Assembly (NCBI RefSeq): GCF_003202435.1
Contig: NZ_QJHK01000023.1
Coordinates: 1-64,000, forward strand
DNA from: Flavobacterium cheongpyeongense
Lineage (GTDB): Bacteria; Bacteroidota; Bacteroidia; Flavobacteriales; Flavobacteriaceae
Direction of reading: 5' to 3'
DNA: 64,000 nt
In this document: piece after piece, positions 37,886 through 46,581 of the stretch
Layout: every line of letters starts with the position of its first letter
Position numbering within the stretch: position 1 is the stretch's first letter
Notes under the pieces: generated by a model
What the model saw: only the letters and a program-made list of their open reading frames with translations
Database searches by the model: none
What the model was told of the DNA's origin: nothing
Made by a program: the position numbers and the translations under genes

Positions 37886-37919
37886 CCCATTATGGGTGTA
37901 ATTAATTTTAACTACACCC
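37886..37919. repeat. Overlapping palindromes between symporter and GH130 genes
   Basis: CCCATTATGGG (37886-37896) and a larger imperfect palindrome GGGTGTA...TACACCC (37894-37919, 11 of 13 half-site bases matching) share the GGG, so the two hairpins exclude each other. There is no T-run, so this is not an ordinary terminator. It may act on mRNA processing or translation of the downstream GH130 gene. Confidence 0.5.
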
Positions 37920-37959
37920 GGGCCCCTTTAGATTTGTGGTATTCTCGGCTATTTTTTAT

Positions 37960-39837
37960 TTAATCCTTAATTTTTCGAACCTGATCTAACCATGTATATT
38001 TTAAAATGACCAATGTTATTAAAAAGATTAATAAAGTTATAATTGCTTTTGGATAATCTCTGATAATAAAATAAACCGGAAGCAAAATCATACTCGACTG
38101 CCAGATAATCCCGATCGCACAATTTAGCATATCTCTCCAGAAATCATTGTTTTTTTCGAAAGTCTGATCTTCTGTTTTTAACAATTTATAAACCGGACTC
38201 CAGAATCCCCATGGTCTTACGTTAGAATAGAAAGATTTCAAAACTTCCATATCTGTAGGTTTACTTAGAAGGGTTCCTAAAAGACATCCTAAAATAGAAA
38301 ACCCAAAAATTAATGGAAATAAGTAAATGGCTTGTACTTGTGCTAAATCATATAAAAACGATCCTTCTGTTAAACTTCCTTTGGCCTGACCTAGGGCAAA
38401 TTGTAAAGAAGCAATGATTAATCCGGCGAACATTCCCCAGAAATAACCCCAGCCGTTAAAACGCCACCAAATCCATTTTAAGAAATTGGCCGCTACGTAA
38501 CCTCCGTATAATGCACTGGTAATCCACAAGGTTAGCGAATTAATTGAATCTGCAAAAAATCCCATAAAAACGCCTAAACCAACAACCAGAAAAGAAGAAA
38601 TCTGACTTACTTTTATATAATGTGCATTTGTAGCTACGGGTTTGAAGTATTTTTTATAAATATCATTTACGATATAAGCTGGTCCTGCATTTACAAATGC
38701 TGAAAATCCGGACATAAACGCCGCCAATAAACCAGCCAGTAAAATACCTTTAATTCCAACCGGTATATATAAATTGACCACTTTTGGCATTAATAATTCT
38801 AAATCAGCTCCTGTTAATCCTGTATTCGCATTCAGTTCCGGTGCCAAATTTATCAAAGCAATTACCACGATTCCTGTAATTAATAAATATCTTGGAATGA
38901 ATAAAATTAAGTTCGTGAAACCACTCATATAAGCCGCTTCTTTTACCGATTTGGTAGAAAGTACTCTTTGTAAATCATAACTTGGGGTTGGGCCTGCTAT
39001 ACTGGCAAAGAAGCCTTTAAACAAAGTCATTCCGATGAAAGCGCCAAACATTTTGTAACCTTCTGAATCAATCAAATTATTGAAAGTCTGAAATTTATCA
39101 CTCCACTGAGTTTCAAACTGCCATCCGAAGAACACATTTTTCCATTCCTCAGTAATAATCGAATTAATCTGAATATCTGTATAGTTAATAAAAGCGTAAC
39201 CCGCAATTAAAACACTGGCAATAATCATAATTAAATATTGTACAACCTCTGTTGCGACTACAGAGAACATGCCGCCTTTAACCGTATAAATTGTAGTTAA
39301 AAAAATGATTAACAAGGCATAAGAACGCTCGGATGTTAATAAAATTAAATCACCATAATGAAGCGTTAAATCCCAAGGAAGAATTATAGTTACAAATTTT
39401 CCGATTCCTTCGAAGAAATAAGCGATAAAACCAATAGTCGAAATAATAGCAAAAATAGCCACAATAATGTGCGATGCTTTTCCGGCTCTGTCGCTCCCGA
39501 AACGGGTTAAAATCCATTCAGAACCTGTCATTACTTTCGACCTTCTGATCCACACCGCAAGAAACATCATTACAAAAATCTGATTCCATATTGGCCAAAG
39601 CCACATAAACATGAAACTTTTTACTCCATATAGAAACAGAACCCCAATCATCCAGGAAGTTCCTGAAACATCAAACATTCCTGATCCGTTGCTTAGCCCC
39701 AATAGGTACCATTTTATTGTTTTTCCGCCAAGGAAATAATCATCTAATCCTTTTGATGCTTTTCTTGAAATCCAAATCCCTATACCTACTGTGAGGAAAA
39801 TATAAGCTACGATGATTGATACGTCAATGATATCCAT
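37960..39837 (-). CDS. Sodium:solute symporter (SSS family) in the N-glycan operon
   Basis: The 625-residue protein has about 14 hydrophobic membrane segments and the SSS-family core. The first helix region contains DYFLGGKTIKWYLLGLS, and further on come GSGMFDVSGT, YTVKGGMFSVVATE and GLLAAFMSGFSAFVNAGPAY. It should couple sodium entry to uptake of a sugar into the cytoplasm. Since the following gene is the cytoplasmic GH130 phosphorylase, the substrate may be Man-GlcNAc or a core-derived sugar. It starts 35 bases after the GH92 gene. Confidence 0.92.
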   Translation of the reverse strand: MDIIDVSIIVAYIFLTVGIGIWISRKASKGLDDYFLGGKTIKWYLLGLSNGSGMFDVSGTSWMIGVLFLYGVKSFMFMWLWPIWNQIFVMMFLAVWIRRSKVMTGSEWILTRFGSDRAGKASHIIVAIFAIISTIGFIAYFFEGIGKFVTIILPWDLTLHYGDLILLTSERSYALLIIFLTTIYTVKGGMFSVVATEVVQYLIMIIASVLIAGYAFINYTDIQINSIITEEWKNVFFGWQFETQWSDKFQTFNNLIDSEGYKMFGAFIGMTLFKGFFASIAGPTPSYDLQRVLSTKSVKEAAYMSGFTNLILFIPRYLLITGIVVIALINLAPELNANTGLTGADLELLMPKVVNLYIPVGIKGILLAGLLAAFMSGFSAFVNAGPAYIVNDIYKKYFKPVATNAHYIKVSQISSFLVVGLGVFMGFFADSINSLTLWITSALYGGYVAANFLKWIWWRFNGWGYFWGMFAGLIIASLQFALGQAKGSLTEGSFLYDLAQVQAIYLFPLIFGFSILGCLLGTLLSKPTDMEVLKSFYSNVRPWGFWSPVYKLLKTEDQTFEKNNDFWRDMLNCAIGIIWQSSMILLPVYFIIRDYPKAIITLLIFLITLVILKYTWLDQVRKIKD

Positions 39838-39872
39838 TAATTTTATTTATTAGTTAGTTATGCGGTTTATTA

Positions 39873-42113
39873 TTATTTTAATCCCCAACTTTTATTTGGC
39901 TCTGCACCCATTACAAAATGAAGAACTCCGCCTTGCACTATTTGCTGATGTGTGATTACTGTTTTATTAAATGGAACACCATTAAGTGTTGCTGATTGTA
40001 TGTAAAAGTTTTTGTCTGAAACATTTTCTGCTTCAATCGTAAACGATTTTCCGTCTTCAAGTTTTATAGTTGTTTTTTCGAAAATCGGACTTCCTATTTC
40101 GTATTCACCCGAAGCTGGATTCATTGGATATAGTCCCATTGAACTGAAAACATACCAGGCCGACATTTGCCCGCAGTCTTCATTACCGCTTAAGCCATTT
40201 GGCGTCGTATTGTATTGTGTATCTAAGATGTGACGAACCCAGTATTGTGTTCTCCAGGGCTGATTGGCATGATTGAACATATATGCAATATGATGACTTG
40301 GCTCATTTCCGTGTGCGTATTGCCCAATTAATCCTGAAATATCTGCCGAAACATTGCTTCCTGTAATTTCTGAACTCTCTGTAAACAGTTGTTCTAAACG
40401 TTTTACAAAAACTTCATTACTTCCGTGAAGCGAAATAAAATCTTCTACATCCTGTGGTACAAACCAGCTGTGTTGCCAGGCGTTTCCTTCGGTATAATCT
40501 GTATGTTCTCTGTGATTGGAATGTTTTGGATCAAAAGGTTCATTCCAGGTTTTTCCATCTTCCGATTTACCTCTCATAAATCCGGTTTTCGAATCAAAGA
40601 GATATTGATAAGCCTGAGAACGTTTTAGAAAAAACTGATAATCATCATTTTTGCCTAAAGCTTTGGCCATTTGGGCCACACACCAATCGTCATAAGCATA
40701 TTCTAAAGTAATGGTTACTGATTCATCAAGTAAATTATAAGGAATGTAGCCGTATTTTTTGTAGAAGTTCAAGCCGCGTTCATCCTGCATCATTGTGGTT
40801 TTCATTGCTTCGTATGCCTTTTCAGCATCAAAACCTTTAATGCCTTTTTGGTATGCATCAACAATTACAGGAATTGAATGATAGCCTGTCATTGTATTGG
40901 TTTCGTTAGCATATAAAGTCCAAACTGGTAATATTTTTTTGGTATCATAATAAGCTAACATTGAGTTTATGATATCTGAAACTTTGTCCGGAGCCACTAA
41001 GGTAAGTAAAGGATTTTCAGCCCTAAAAGTATCCCATAGTGATAAGGTCGAGTAAGCGGTATAATCTTTTGCTGTAACAATCTGATCGTCCTCTTTTCTA
41101 AACTGACCGTTTTTATCACTATAGGTTACAGGTGCTAATTGTGAATGATACATTGCTGTATAAAACATTGTCTTTAATGAATCAATAGGTGTTTCTACTG
41201 TAATTTTACTCAAAGCAGTATTCCATATTGCGGATGACTGAGATTTTGCTTTTTCGAAAGTTGATTTTTCTCCGTCCAAATTATCTTTGGCATTAGCCAC
41301 ACTTACAGATGACAAGGCTACTTTTACAAATAATTCATCTGTAGTATTTGTATTGAAAAATAATTGTGCTGCTGTATTCTCTCCATCAGCTTTATTTCCT
41401 GTAACAATTTGTTTATTAGCTAATAAAACAGACTCTGAAATTGGTTTTGAAAATTTTACCACAAAAAATACTCTCTGATTTTTTGCCCATCCGGTACTGA
41501 AACGATACCCGCTTATGGTATATTCATCTTCAATTGTAATACCTGTTTTCAGGGTTTTGTCCCAGTTAATGGCGAATCCAAGATCCATCACAACGGATTG
41601 CATGTCATTTTTGGCAAACGTATATTTATGGAAGGCGGTTCTTTGTGATGCCGTTAATTCTACATTGATTTTAGGATCCTCAAGAAAAAGCTGGTAAGAG
41701 CCAGGTGCTGCTTTTTCGTTAACATGACTATAGGATGATTTATAAGGTAACTGATCGCGTGAAGTAGTTTTTGCTGTTAAATCGACTTTTTTATTGACCG
41801 GCATGAATAAGATGTCAGCCAGATCACCAATACCTGTTCCGCTTAGATGGAGATGGCTAAAACCTGCGACTATTGAATCTGAATGATGATACCCTGAACA
41901 CCAGTCCCAGCCTGAAACACCATTGTCAGGACTCACTTGTACCATTCCAAACGGAACTGTTGCCCCAGGATAAGTATGCCCGTGCCCTCCTGTACCGATA
42001 AAAGGATTAACATGATCTGAAAAAAGTGTTTCTTGATAGCGATTTTTGTTTATATTTATTTTGCAACTTGCAGCCATAATTACAAACAAAAGTAACAGAG
42101 TAAATTTCTTCAT
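39873..42113 (-). CDS. GH92 alpha-mannosidase (second), lipoprotein
   Basis: A lipobox ends at Cys17 (VIMAASC) when translation starts at the ATG at 42113; the open frame reaches 42155 but the first residues do not form a signal. The catalytic domain begins with HVNPFIGTGGHGHTYPGA and has GNEDCGQMSAWYVFSSMG with the paired acidic residues. The segment HGNEPSHHIAY, conserved in alpha-1,2-mannosidases, is present, which distinguishes it from the other GH92 of the locus. It is the first gene of the long operon running to the glycosylasparaginase and is controlled by a promoter with the shared element. The divergent LytS-like kinase gene starts 121 bases away. Confidence 0.95.
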   Translation of the reverse strand: MKKFTLLLLFVIMAASCKININKNRYQETLFSDHVNPFIGTGGHGHTYPGATVPFGMVQVSPDNGVSGWDWCSGYHHSDSIVAGFSHLHLSGTGIGDLADILFMPVNKKVDLTAKTTSRDQLPYKSSYSHVNEKAAPGSYQLFLEDPKINVELTASQRTAFHKYTFAKNDMQSVVMDLGFAINWDKTLKTGITIEDEYTISGYRFSTGWAKNQRVFFVVKFSKPISESVLLANKQIVTGNKADGENTAAQLFFNTNTTDELFVKVALSSVSVANAKDNLDGEKSTFEKAKSQSSAIWNTALSKITVETPIDSLKTMFYTAMYHSQLAPVTYSDKNGQFRKEDDQIVTAKDYTAYSTLSLWDTFRAENPLLTLVAPDKVSDIINSMLAYYDTKKILPVWTLYANETNTMTGYHSIPVIVDAYQKGIKGFDAEKAYEAMKTTMMQDERGLNFYKKYGYIPYNLLDESVTITLEYAYDDWCVAQMAKALGKNDDYQFFLKRSQAYQYLFDSKTGFMRGKSEDGKTWNEPFDPKHSNHREHTDYTEGNAWQHSWFVPQDVEDFISLHGSNEVFVKRLEQLFTESSEITGSNVSADISGLIGQYAHGNEPSHHIAYMFNHANQPWRTQYWVRHILDTQYNTTPNGLSGNEDCGQMSAWYVFSSMGLYPMNPASGEYEIGSPIFEKTTIKLEDGKSFTIEAENVSDKNFYIQSATLNGVPFNKTVITHQQIVQGGVLHFVMGAEPNKSWGLK

Positions 42114-42135
42114 ATAAAACAATCTTAATTTAACA

Positions 42136-42186
42136 TTAAATTTAAACAAATTCAACTTTCATCAAAGAGTAATTTAGACGGACGAC
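42136..42186 (-). promoter_or_regulatory. Regulated promoter of the GH92-symporter-GH130 operon
   Basis: In transcription direction the element GTCGTCCGTCTAA (42174-42186) is followed after 28 bases by TTAAATTTAA (42136-42145). This is the most divergent of the five sites. It lies in the gap between the GH92 gene and the divergent histidine kinase gene, so it could also affect the kinase. Confidence 0.6.
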
Positions 42187-42234
42187 ATATAAACGGGGAT
42201 AAACATCAAAAAAACTCAAAAACATATCATTACT

Positions 42235-43290
42235 ATGCATCTTAATTCTGGCAAATCTTATAAACTACCATTGCATTATCATATCTTATTCTGGCTCACT
42301 TATTTTTTGTTTAATACATTTCGCTGGGGAAGTTATTTTAATGATTACGGTTATTCGTTAAAGACAAACTTATTAGGTTTTCCAATTCACATGACCTTGT
42401 GTTATCTGAATATTTTAGTCTTTATGCCCTATATGGTGTATCGAAAAAAGTACCTTTTGTATCTGTTTTCGATTTTATCCACCATCTTTATAATGGTTGT
42501 TATTAAATTCAATCTCACTTATCAGTTAATAACACATAATGTCTGGCCGGAAGGACCAGAAACTATAGACAAATTAACTCTTAATTACACTATCGATATG
42601 ATGATGGGAGAACTCTATGTCATCACTTTCGTTACTGCTATTAAGATTACATTCGATTTCCTGAAGGAACAAAAAAGAGTAACCGACCTTGAAAAGTCTC
42701 AATTAGAAACCGAATTATTGTTTTTAAAATCTCAGATTTCTCCGCATTTCTTCTTCAATACCCTTAATAATATTTATTCTTTATCTGTAGAAAAATCAAA
42801 TAAAACTCCAAAAATTGTCCTCAAACTTTCTGAATTAATGCGTTACATGCTTTACGATACAAAAGGCAAAAAACAAACTTTGGAGAACGAGATACTATGT
42901 ATTCAAAATTACCTGGATCTGGAAAGAATTAGAAATGATGACCGATTAGAAATTAATATGTATATTTCAGGAGATATTCATGATAAAGAAATTAGTCCTA
43001 TCATACTGCTTACCTTTATTGAAAATGCTTTTAAACATGGTGTCAATAAAAATACAGGGCCTGTTGTAATCAATATTAATTTTAAGGTCAAAGATGATTT
43101 TTTACATTTCACGATTACCAACCCAATGCCCGAAATCACTAAGCATAAGGATAATTTTAACAAATCCAGCGGTATCGGTTTAGAAAATGTAAAAAAAAGA
43201 CTTGAATTAGGTTATAATAAAAATGATTATAAACTTTCATTTAAAAATAAAAAGGATATTTTTGTCGTAAAGCTTGTGATTAAGGTATAA
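42235..43290 (+). CDS. LytS-type sensor histidine kinase
   Basis: The N-terminal ~140 residues hold about four membrane helices. They are followed by a short coiled coil and the His_kinase domain (PF06580) with the phosphoacceptor H171 in SQISPHFFFNTLNN. The ATP-binding part has the N box TFIENAFKHGV and the G box GIGLENVKKRL. No periplasmic sensor domain is apparent, so the signal is probably detected in the membrane. It forms an operon with the LytTR regulator 59 bases downstream and is transcribed away from the GH92 operon. Confidence 0.93.
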   Translation: MHLNSGKSYKLPLHYHILFWLTYFLFNTFRWGSYFNDYGYSLKTNLLGFPIHMTLCYLNILVFMPYMVYRKKYLLYLFSILSTIFIMVVIKFNLTYQLITHNVWPEGPETIDKLTLNYTIDMMMGELYVITFVTAIKITFDFLKEQKRVTDLEKSQLETELLFLKSQISPHFFFNTLNNIYSLSVEKSNKTPKIVLKLSELMRYMLYDTKGKKQTLENEILCIQNYLDLERIRNDDRLEINMYISGDIHDKEISPIILLTFIENAFKHGVNKNTGPVVININFKVKDDFLHFTITNPMPEITKHKDNFNKSSGIGLENVKKRLELGYNKNDYKLSFKNKKDIFVVKLVIKV

Positions 43291-43349
43291 GAAGCATTTT
43301 CTCTCTTTTTTACAACTACATTATTTCTCGAAAAAAAACATAAATAGGA

Positions 43350-44063
43350 ATGAAAATAAATTGTTTAATCATAGATGATGAGCCATTGGCAATTAATGTT
43401 ATTAAAAATTATCTGGAACCTGTTGAAAATTTCGAGGTAACAAACACTTTTAGCAATCCAATTGAAGGCTTAAATTTTTTAAAAAACAATAAAGTTGATG
43501 TTATTTTTCTGGACATTAACATGCCGGTTCTTGATGGTATAAATTTTATAAAGAGTCTGGAAAACCCTCCAATACTTATCATTACAAGCGCTTACAGTCA
43601 GTTTGCCATAGAGACTTACGAATTAGATGTTCTTGATTATCTCGTAAAGCCTATCGAATTTCCAAGGTTAATGAAAACCCTGAACAAGATTAGCAAACGA
43701 CTTAACAATAACAACAATGTTCCGCAGGAAAATGCACCTGAAAGTCCTTTTATTTTTGTCAAAATCGACAAGAAGAGAATGAAAAAAATATTCTTCAATG
43801 AAATTTTAGTAATCGAAAGTTTAAAAGATTACCTGAAAATAAATACCCTGACCGGGAAATACATCATTCACAGCACCCTGTCCGACTTTACCGATTTATT
43901 ACCCGAAAGAAATTTTTTGAGGATACACAGATCCTATACTATCGCTATTGATAAGATCGATGCTGTTGAAGGAAACAGTATTGAAATTGAAGGACTTAGA
44001 TACGTAATTGGAAGATCTTATATCGATCACGTAAAACAAAGGATATTAAATTCTTCTATTTAA
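43350..44063 (+). CDS. LytTR-family response regulator
   Basis: The receiver domain (1-120) has the acidic pair DDE near residue 10, the phosphoacceptor D55 in VIFLDINMPVLDG and the conserved Lys in YLVKPIE. A LytTR DNA-binding domain (about 135-237) follows, with ILVIESLKDYLKI and LRIHRSYTIAIDKI. Such regulators bind promoter-proximal repeats. The shared element found at five promoters of this locus is the natural candidate target, although that is inferred. No HTCS, AraC/SusR-type regulator or ECF sigma/anti-sigma pair is present in the window. Confidence 0.94.
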   Translation: MKINCLIIDDEPLAINVIKNYLEPVENFEVTNTFSNPIEGLNFLKNNKVDVIFLDINMPVLDGINFIKSLENPPILIITSAYSQFAIETYELDVLDYLVKPIEFPRLMKTLNKISKRLNNNNNVPQENAPESPFIFVKIDKKRMKKIFFNEILVIESLKDYLKINTLTGKYIIHSTLSDFTDLLPERNFLRIHRSYTIAIDKIDAVEGNSIEIEGLRYVIGRSYIDHVKQRILNSSI

Positions 44064-44081
44064 TTTTAAAATTTATTTATT

Positions 44082-44123
44082 AAAAAAACTTTGTCAAGAT
44101 TTGAAATTTACCAAAGTTTTTTT
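44082..44123 (+). terminator. Terminator after the kinase-regulator operon
   Basis: Inverted repeat AAAAAACTTTG / CAAAGTTTTTT flanking an 18-base loop, with a T-run on the + side, 18 bases after the regulator stop. Confidence 0.6.
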
Positions 44124-44140
44124 AGTTAAAGTATAATACT

Positions 44141-44175
44141 ATTTATGCATATAAATAGCGTAAACATGCATAAAT
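44141..44175. repeat. Ten-base inverted repeat ATTTATGCAT...ATGCATAAAT
   Basis: Perfect 10-bp arms (44141-44150 and 44166-44175) with a 15-base loop in the gap between convergent genes. The role is unknown. Confidence 0.4.
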
Positions 44176-44423
44176 GGCATAATAATACCCCGTTGGTAAA
44201 TTAGTTTTCAATGCTTTTTTTGTTGCACTTCTCTACGCAAAAAACACTCGAACTAACGTCTCCAAACAACACTAACTAACTACTTAACAGTAACTTATAT
44301 TCAAAAGTAAAATCCCGGCTATTCCGTATAACCTCTTTTGTTGACAGCTATTGTAATTTCTCTTTTCATTTGAAATAAACAAAATTGAACAAAAAAACCT
44401 TTTACTCTTGGGAGTTAAACAAA
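44176..44423. other. Intergenic stretch without a gene
   Basis: The gap between the convergent LytTR and nagB genes spans 44064-44520. Apart from the two terminators and one inverted repeat it is AT-rich. The only minus-strand open frame (about 60 codons, 44284-44466) has no resemblance to a protein and overlaps the nagB terminator. Confidence 0.5.
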
Positions 44424-44451
44424 AAAATGCAGCCATAAATGACTGCATTTT
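44424..44451 (-). terminator. Terminator after the nagB-lmbE gene
   Basis: Stem AAAATGCAG / CTGCATTTT with a 10-base loop; on the minus strand the stem is followed by more Ts (44421-44423). Confidence 0.75.
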
Positions 44452-44520
44452 CAACATAATTGGCAACTAACTAACCAAAATAAACCACATGAATAGTTTA
44501 TTATTTTAAAAACTTTTTTT

Positions 44521-46434
44521 CTAAAAGAAATACCGCTTAAATGCTTCAATAGCCGAATAATCTGCTAGCCCTAAAGCGTGATATTTTTCTGCTGTCAGCC
44601 TGTTTCTGTCTTCCACTCTTACCCAGAATTCCCTACTGTCATCTCCCTGAAACATTACGCCGTCTTTTTGAGATTGGTGATAGAAAATCGCATGACGTTT
44701 TTTAAGAACCTGATCCGGGCTCATTGGAACCGCCATTTCGATTTGGTAAGATTCCCATTCGTGCCATGCTCCTCTGTATAACCATACCCAGCAATCATCC
44801 ATAAAACTTTTATGCTTTAGTCTTTTTAAAGCCTCAAATAAACTATCCAGACAAACCTTATGGGTTCCGTGCGGGTCTGCCAAATCACCAGCGGCATAAA
44901 TCTGATGTGGTTTTATTCTCTCGATGATATCACACATTATTTGTATATCAGCTTCTCCCAGATTATTTTTCTTTACTGTACCTGTTTCATAAAAAGGCAA
45001 ATCAAGGAAGTTAACATTTGAATCCTGCAGACCTAAATATCGGGTAGCTGCCAGGGATTCACTTCTCCTGATGAGTCCTTTTAATTTTCTAACTTCTAGT
45101 GAGTCTATATCATTCGCTTTTTTATTTTTTAAAAAACTGATGATATTTTCAGATTCGGAAGAATTTTTATTCAAAGCCATCGAAATTTCAGCAAACTTTA
45201 ATGCTTCTTCATTAGAAACAGCAATGTTTCCGGATGTCTGGTACGCAACATGCACATCATGTCCTTGTTCTACCAGTCTGTCAAAAGTACCTCCCATCGA
45301 AATAACATCATCATCAGGATGCGGGCTAAAAATGATGATTCTCTTTCGTTCCGGAGTGGCTCGTTCCGGTCTGTAAGTATCGTCTGAATTTGGCTTTCCT
45401 CCAGGCCATCCGGTAATGGTCTGCTGCATTTTGTTGAACATCTTAATATTTAAATCATAAGCAGTTCCCTCATCGCTCAACAAACTTGACATTCCGTGAT
45501 CATTATAATCTTTATCTGTAAGTTTAAGGAATGGTTTTTTAGTCAATTCACTTAACCAGGCAACAGCTTTAAGTTTTAATTCTTCTGTCCAGGTTACTGA
45601 TTTTACTAACCAAGGTGTTTTTACTCGCGTTAATTCTGATGAAGCTTCTGTATCTAAAACAAATGTGGTATTGCTATGCTGTTGTAAGTAGGTAGCCGGA
45701 ACGCGGGACGAAATTTCGCCTTCTATTGTTTTCTTTATAATTTCAGCTTTACTGATTCCCCATCCAAGAAGTACAATTCTTTTGGCGGTTTTTACAGTCC
45801 CAATTCCCATTGTGATCGCTTTTCTAGGTACATTATCAATTCCTAAAAATGAAGATGCCGCATCAATACGTGTCAGGTGATCAAGCGTAATGCTTCTTGT
45901 TCCCGAATTAACATGAGAGCCGGGCTCATTAAACCCAATATGCCCTGTTCTTCCAATTCCTAAAAGCTGAAAATCTAAACCACCATATGATTTGATTTTC
46001 ATTTCATAATCGATACAGTATTGCTGTAAATCCTCATTACTAATGTTTCCGTCAGGAATATTAATATTTTCAGGAAGAATATCTACGTGATTAAAAAGAT
46101 GCTCATGCATGAAATACCAGTAACTCTGAATGTTGTTTTTATCCATTGGATAATATTCATCCAGATTGAAGGTAACTACATTAGCAAAACTTAATCCTTC
46201 TTCTTTATGTAATCTTACCAGTTCTTCGTAAACTTTTACCGGCGAAGACCCTGTTGCTAATCCTAAAACGCAAGGTTCATTTAATTCCTCTTTCCTTTGG
46301 ATTATGTTTGCTATTTCCTGTGCAACTAATACAGAAGCTTCCTGAGATGATTCGAAAATTACGTTATGAATCTTCTCAAAACGCGTTTCTTCAAATTTTC
46401 CGGCTTCTTTAAAATTTATGCCTTCTTTAATCAT
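44521..46434 (-). CDS. nagB: Glucosamine-6-phosphate deaminase fused to LmbE/PIG-L-type deacetylase domain
   Basis: The N-terminal ~290 residues are NagB: GLATGSSPVKVYEEL, FNLDEYYP and the active-site segment LGIGRTGHIGFNEPGS. It converts glucosamine 6-phosphate to fructose 6-phosphate and ammonia. The C-terminal ~270 residues are an LmbE/PIG-L domain with the metal motif SPHPDDDVISMGG and GDLADPHGTHKV, typical of N-acetylglucosaminyl deacetylases. This fusion (637 residues) is common in Bacteroidota. It feeds GlcNAc released by the locus into glycolysis; no separate NagA or GlcNAc kinase is seen nearby. Its promoter carries the shared element. Confidence 0.93.
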   Translation of the reverse strand: MIKEGINFKEAGKFEETRFEKIHNVIFESSQEASVLVAQEIANIIQRKEELNEPCVLGLATGSSPVKVYEELVRLHKEEGLSFANVVTFNLDEYYPMDKNNIQSYWYFMHEHLFNHVDILPENINIPDGNISNEDLQQYCIDYEMKIKSYGGLDFQLLGIGRTGHIGFNEPGSHVNSGTRSITLDHLTRIDAASSFLGIDNVPRKAITMGIGTVKTAKRIVLLGWGISKAEIIKKTIEGEISSRVPATYLQQHSNTTFVLDTEASSELTRVKTPWLVKSVTWTEELKLKAVAWLSELTKKPFLKLTDKDYNDHGMSSLLSDEGTAYDLNIKMFNKMQQTITGWPGGKPNSDDTYRPERATPERKRIIIFSPHPDDDVISMGGTFDRLVEQGHDVHVAYQTSGNIAVSNEEALKFAEISMALNKNSSESENIISFLKNKKANDIDSLEVRKLKGLIRRSESLAATRYLGLQDSNVNFLDLPFYETGTVKKNNLGEADIQIMCDIIERIKPHQIYAAGDLADPHGTHKVCLDSLFEALKRLKHKSFMDDCWVWLYRGAWHEWESYQIEMAVPMSPDQVLKKRHAIFYHQSQKDGVMFQGDDSREFWVRVEDRNRLTAEKYHALGLADYSAIEAFKRYFF

Positions 46435-46460
46435 TTGCCTGTTTCCTTTAATTATATAGT

Positions 46461-46510
46461 ATAAAATTAAGAATTAGTCCCTCTGTAAAATTAAAAATTC
46501 GACTAATAAC
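46461..46510 (-). promoter_or_regulatory. Regulated promoter of nagB-lmbE
   Basis: In transcription direction the element GTTATTAGTCGAA (46498-46510) is followed after 27 bases by TTAATTTTAT (46461-46470), 26 bases before the ATG. Confidence 0.65.
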
Positions 46511-46581
46511 CTCTTAACTTCGGCAAAAGACAGAATCAGAAACTTTTAAAAAAAATCAATGTTTGTTTCGGTTTTGTTTAT

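Noticed and set aside
44284..44466. 60-codon minus-strand open frame downstream of nagB
   Set aside because: It overlaps the nagB terminator and encodes a non-protein-like sequence.
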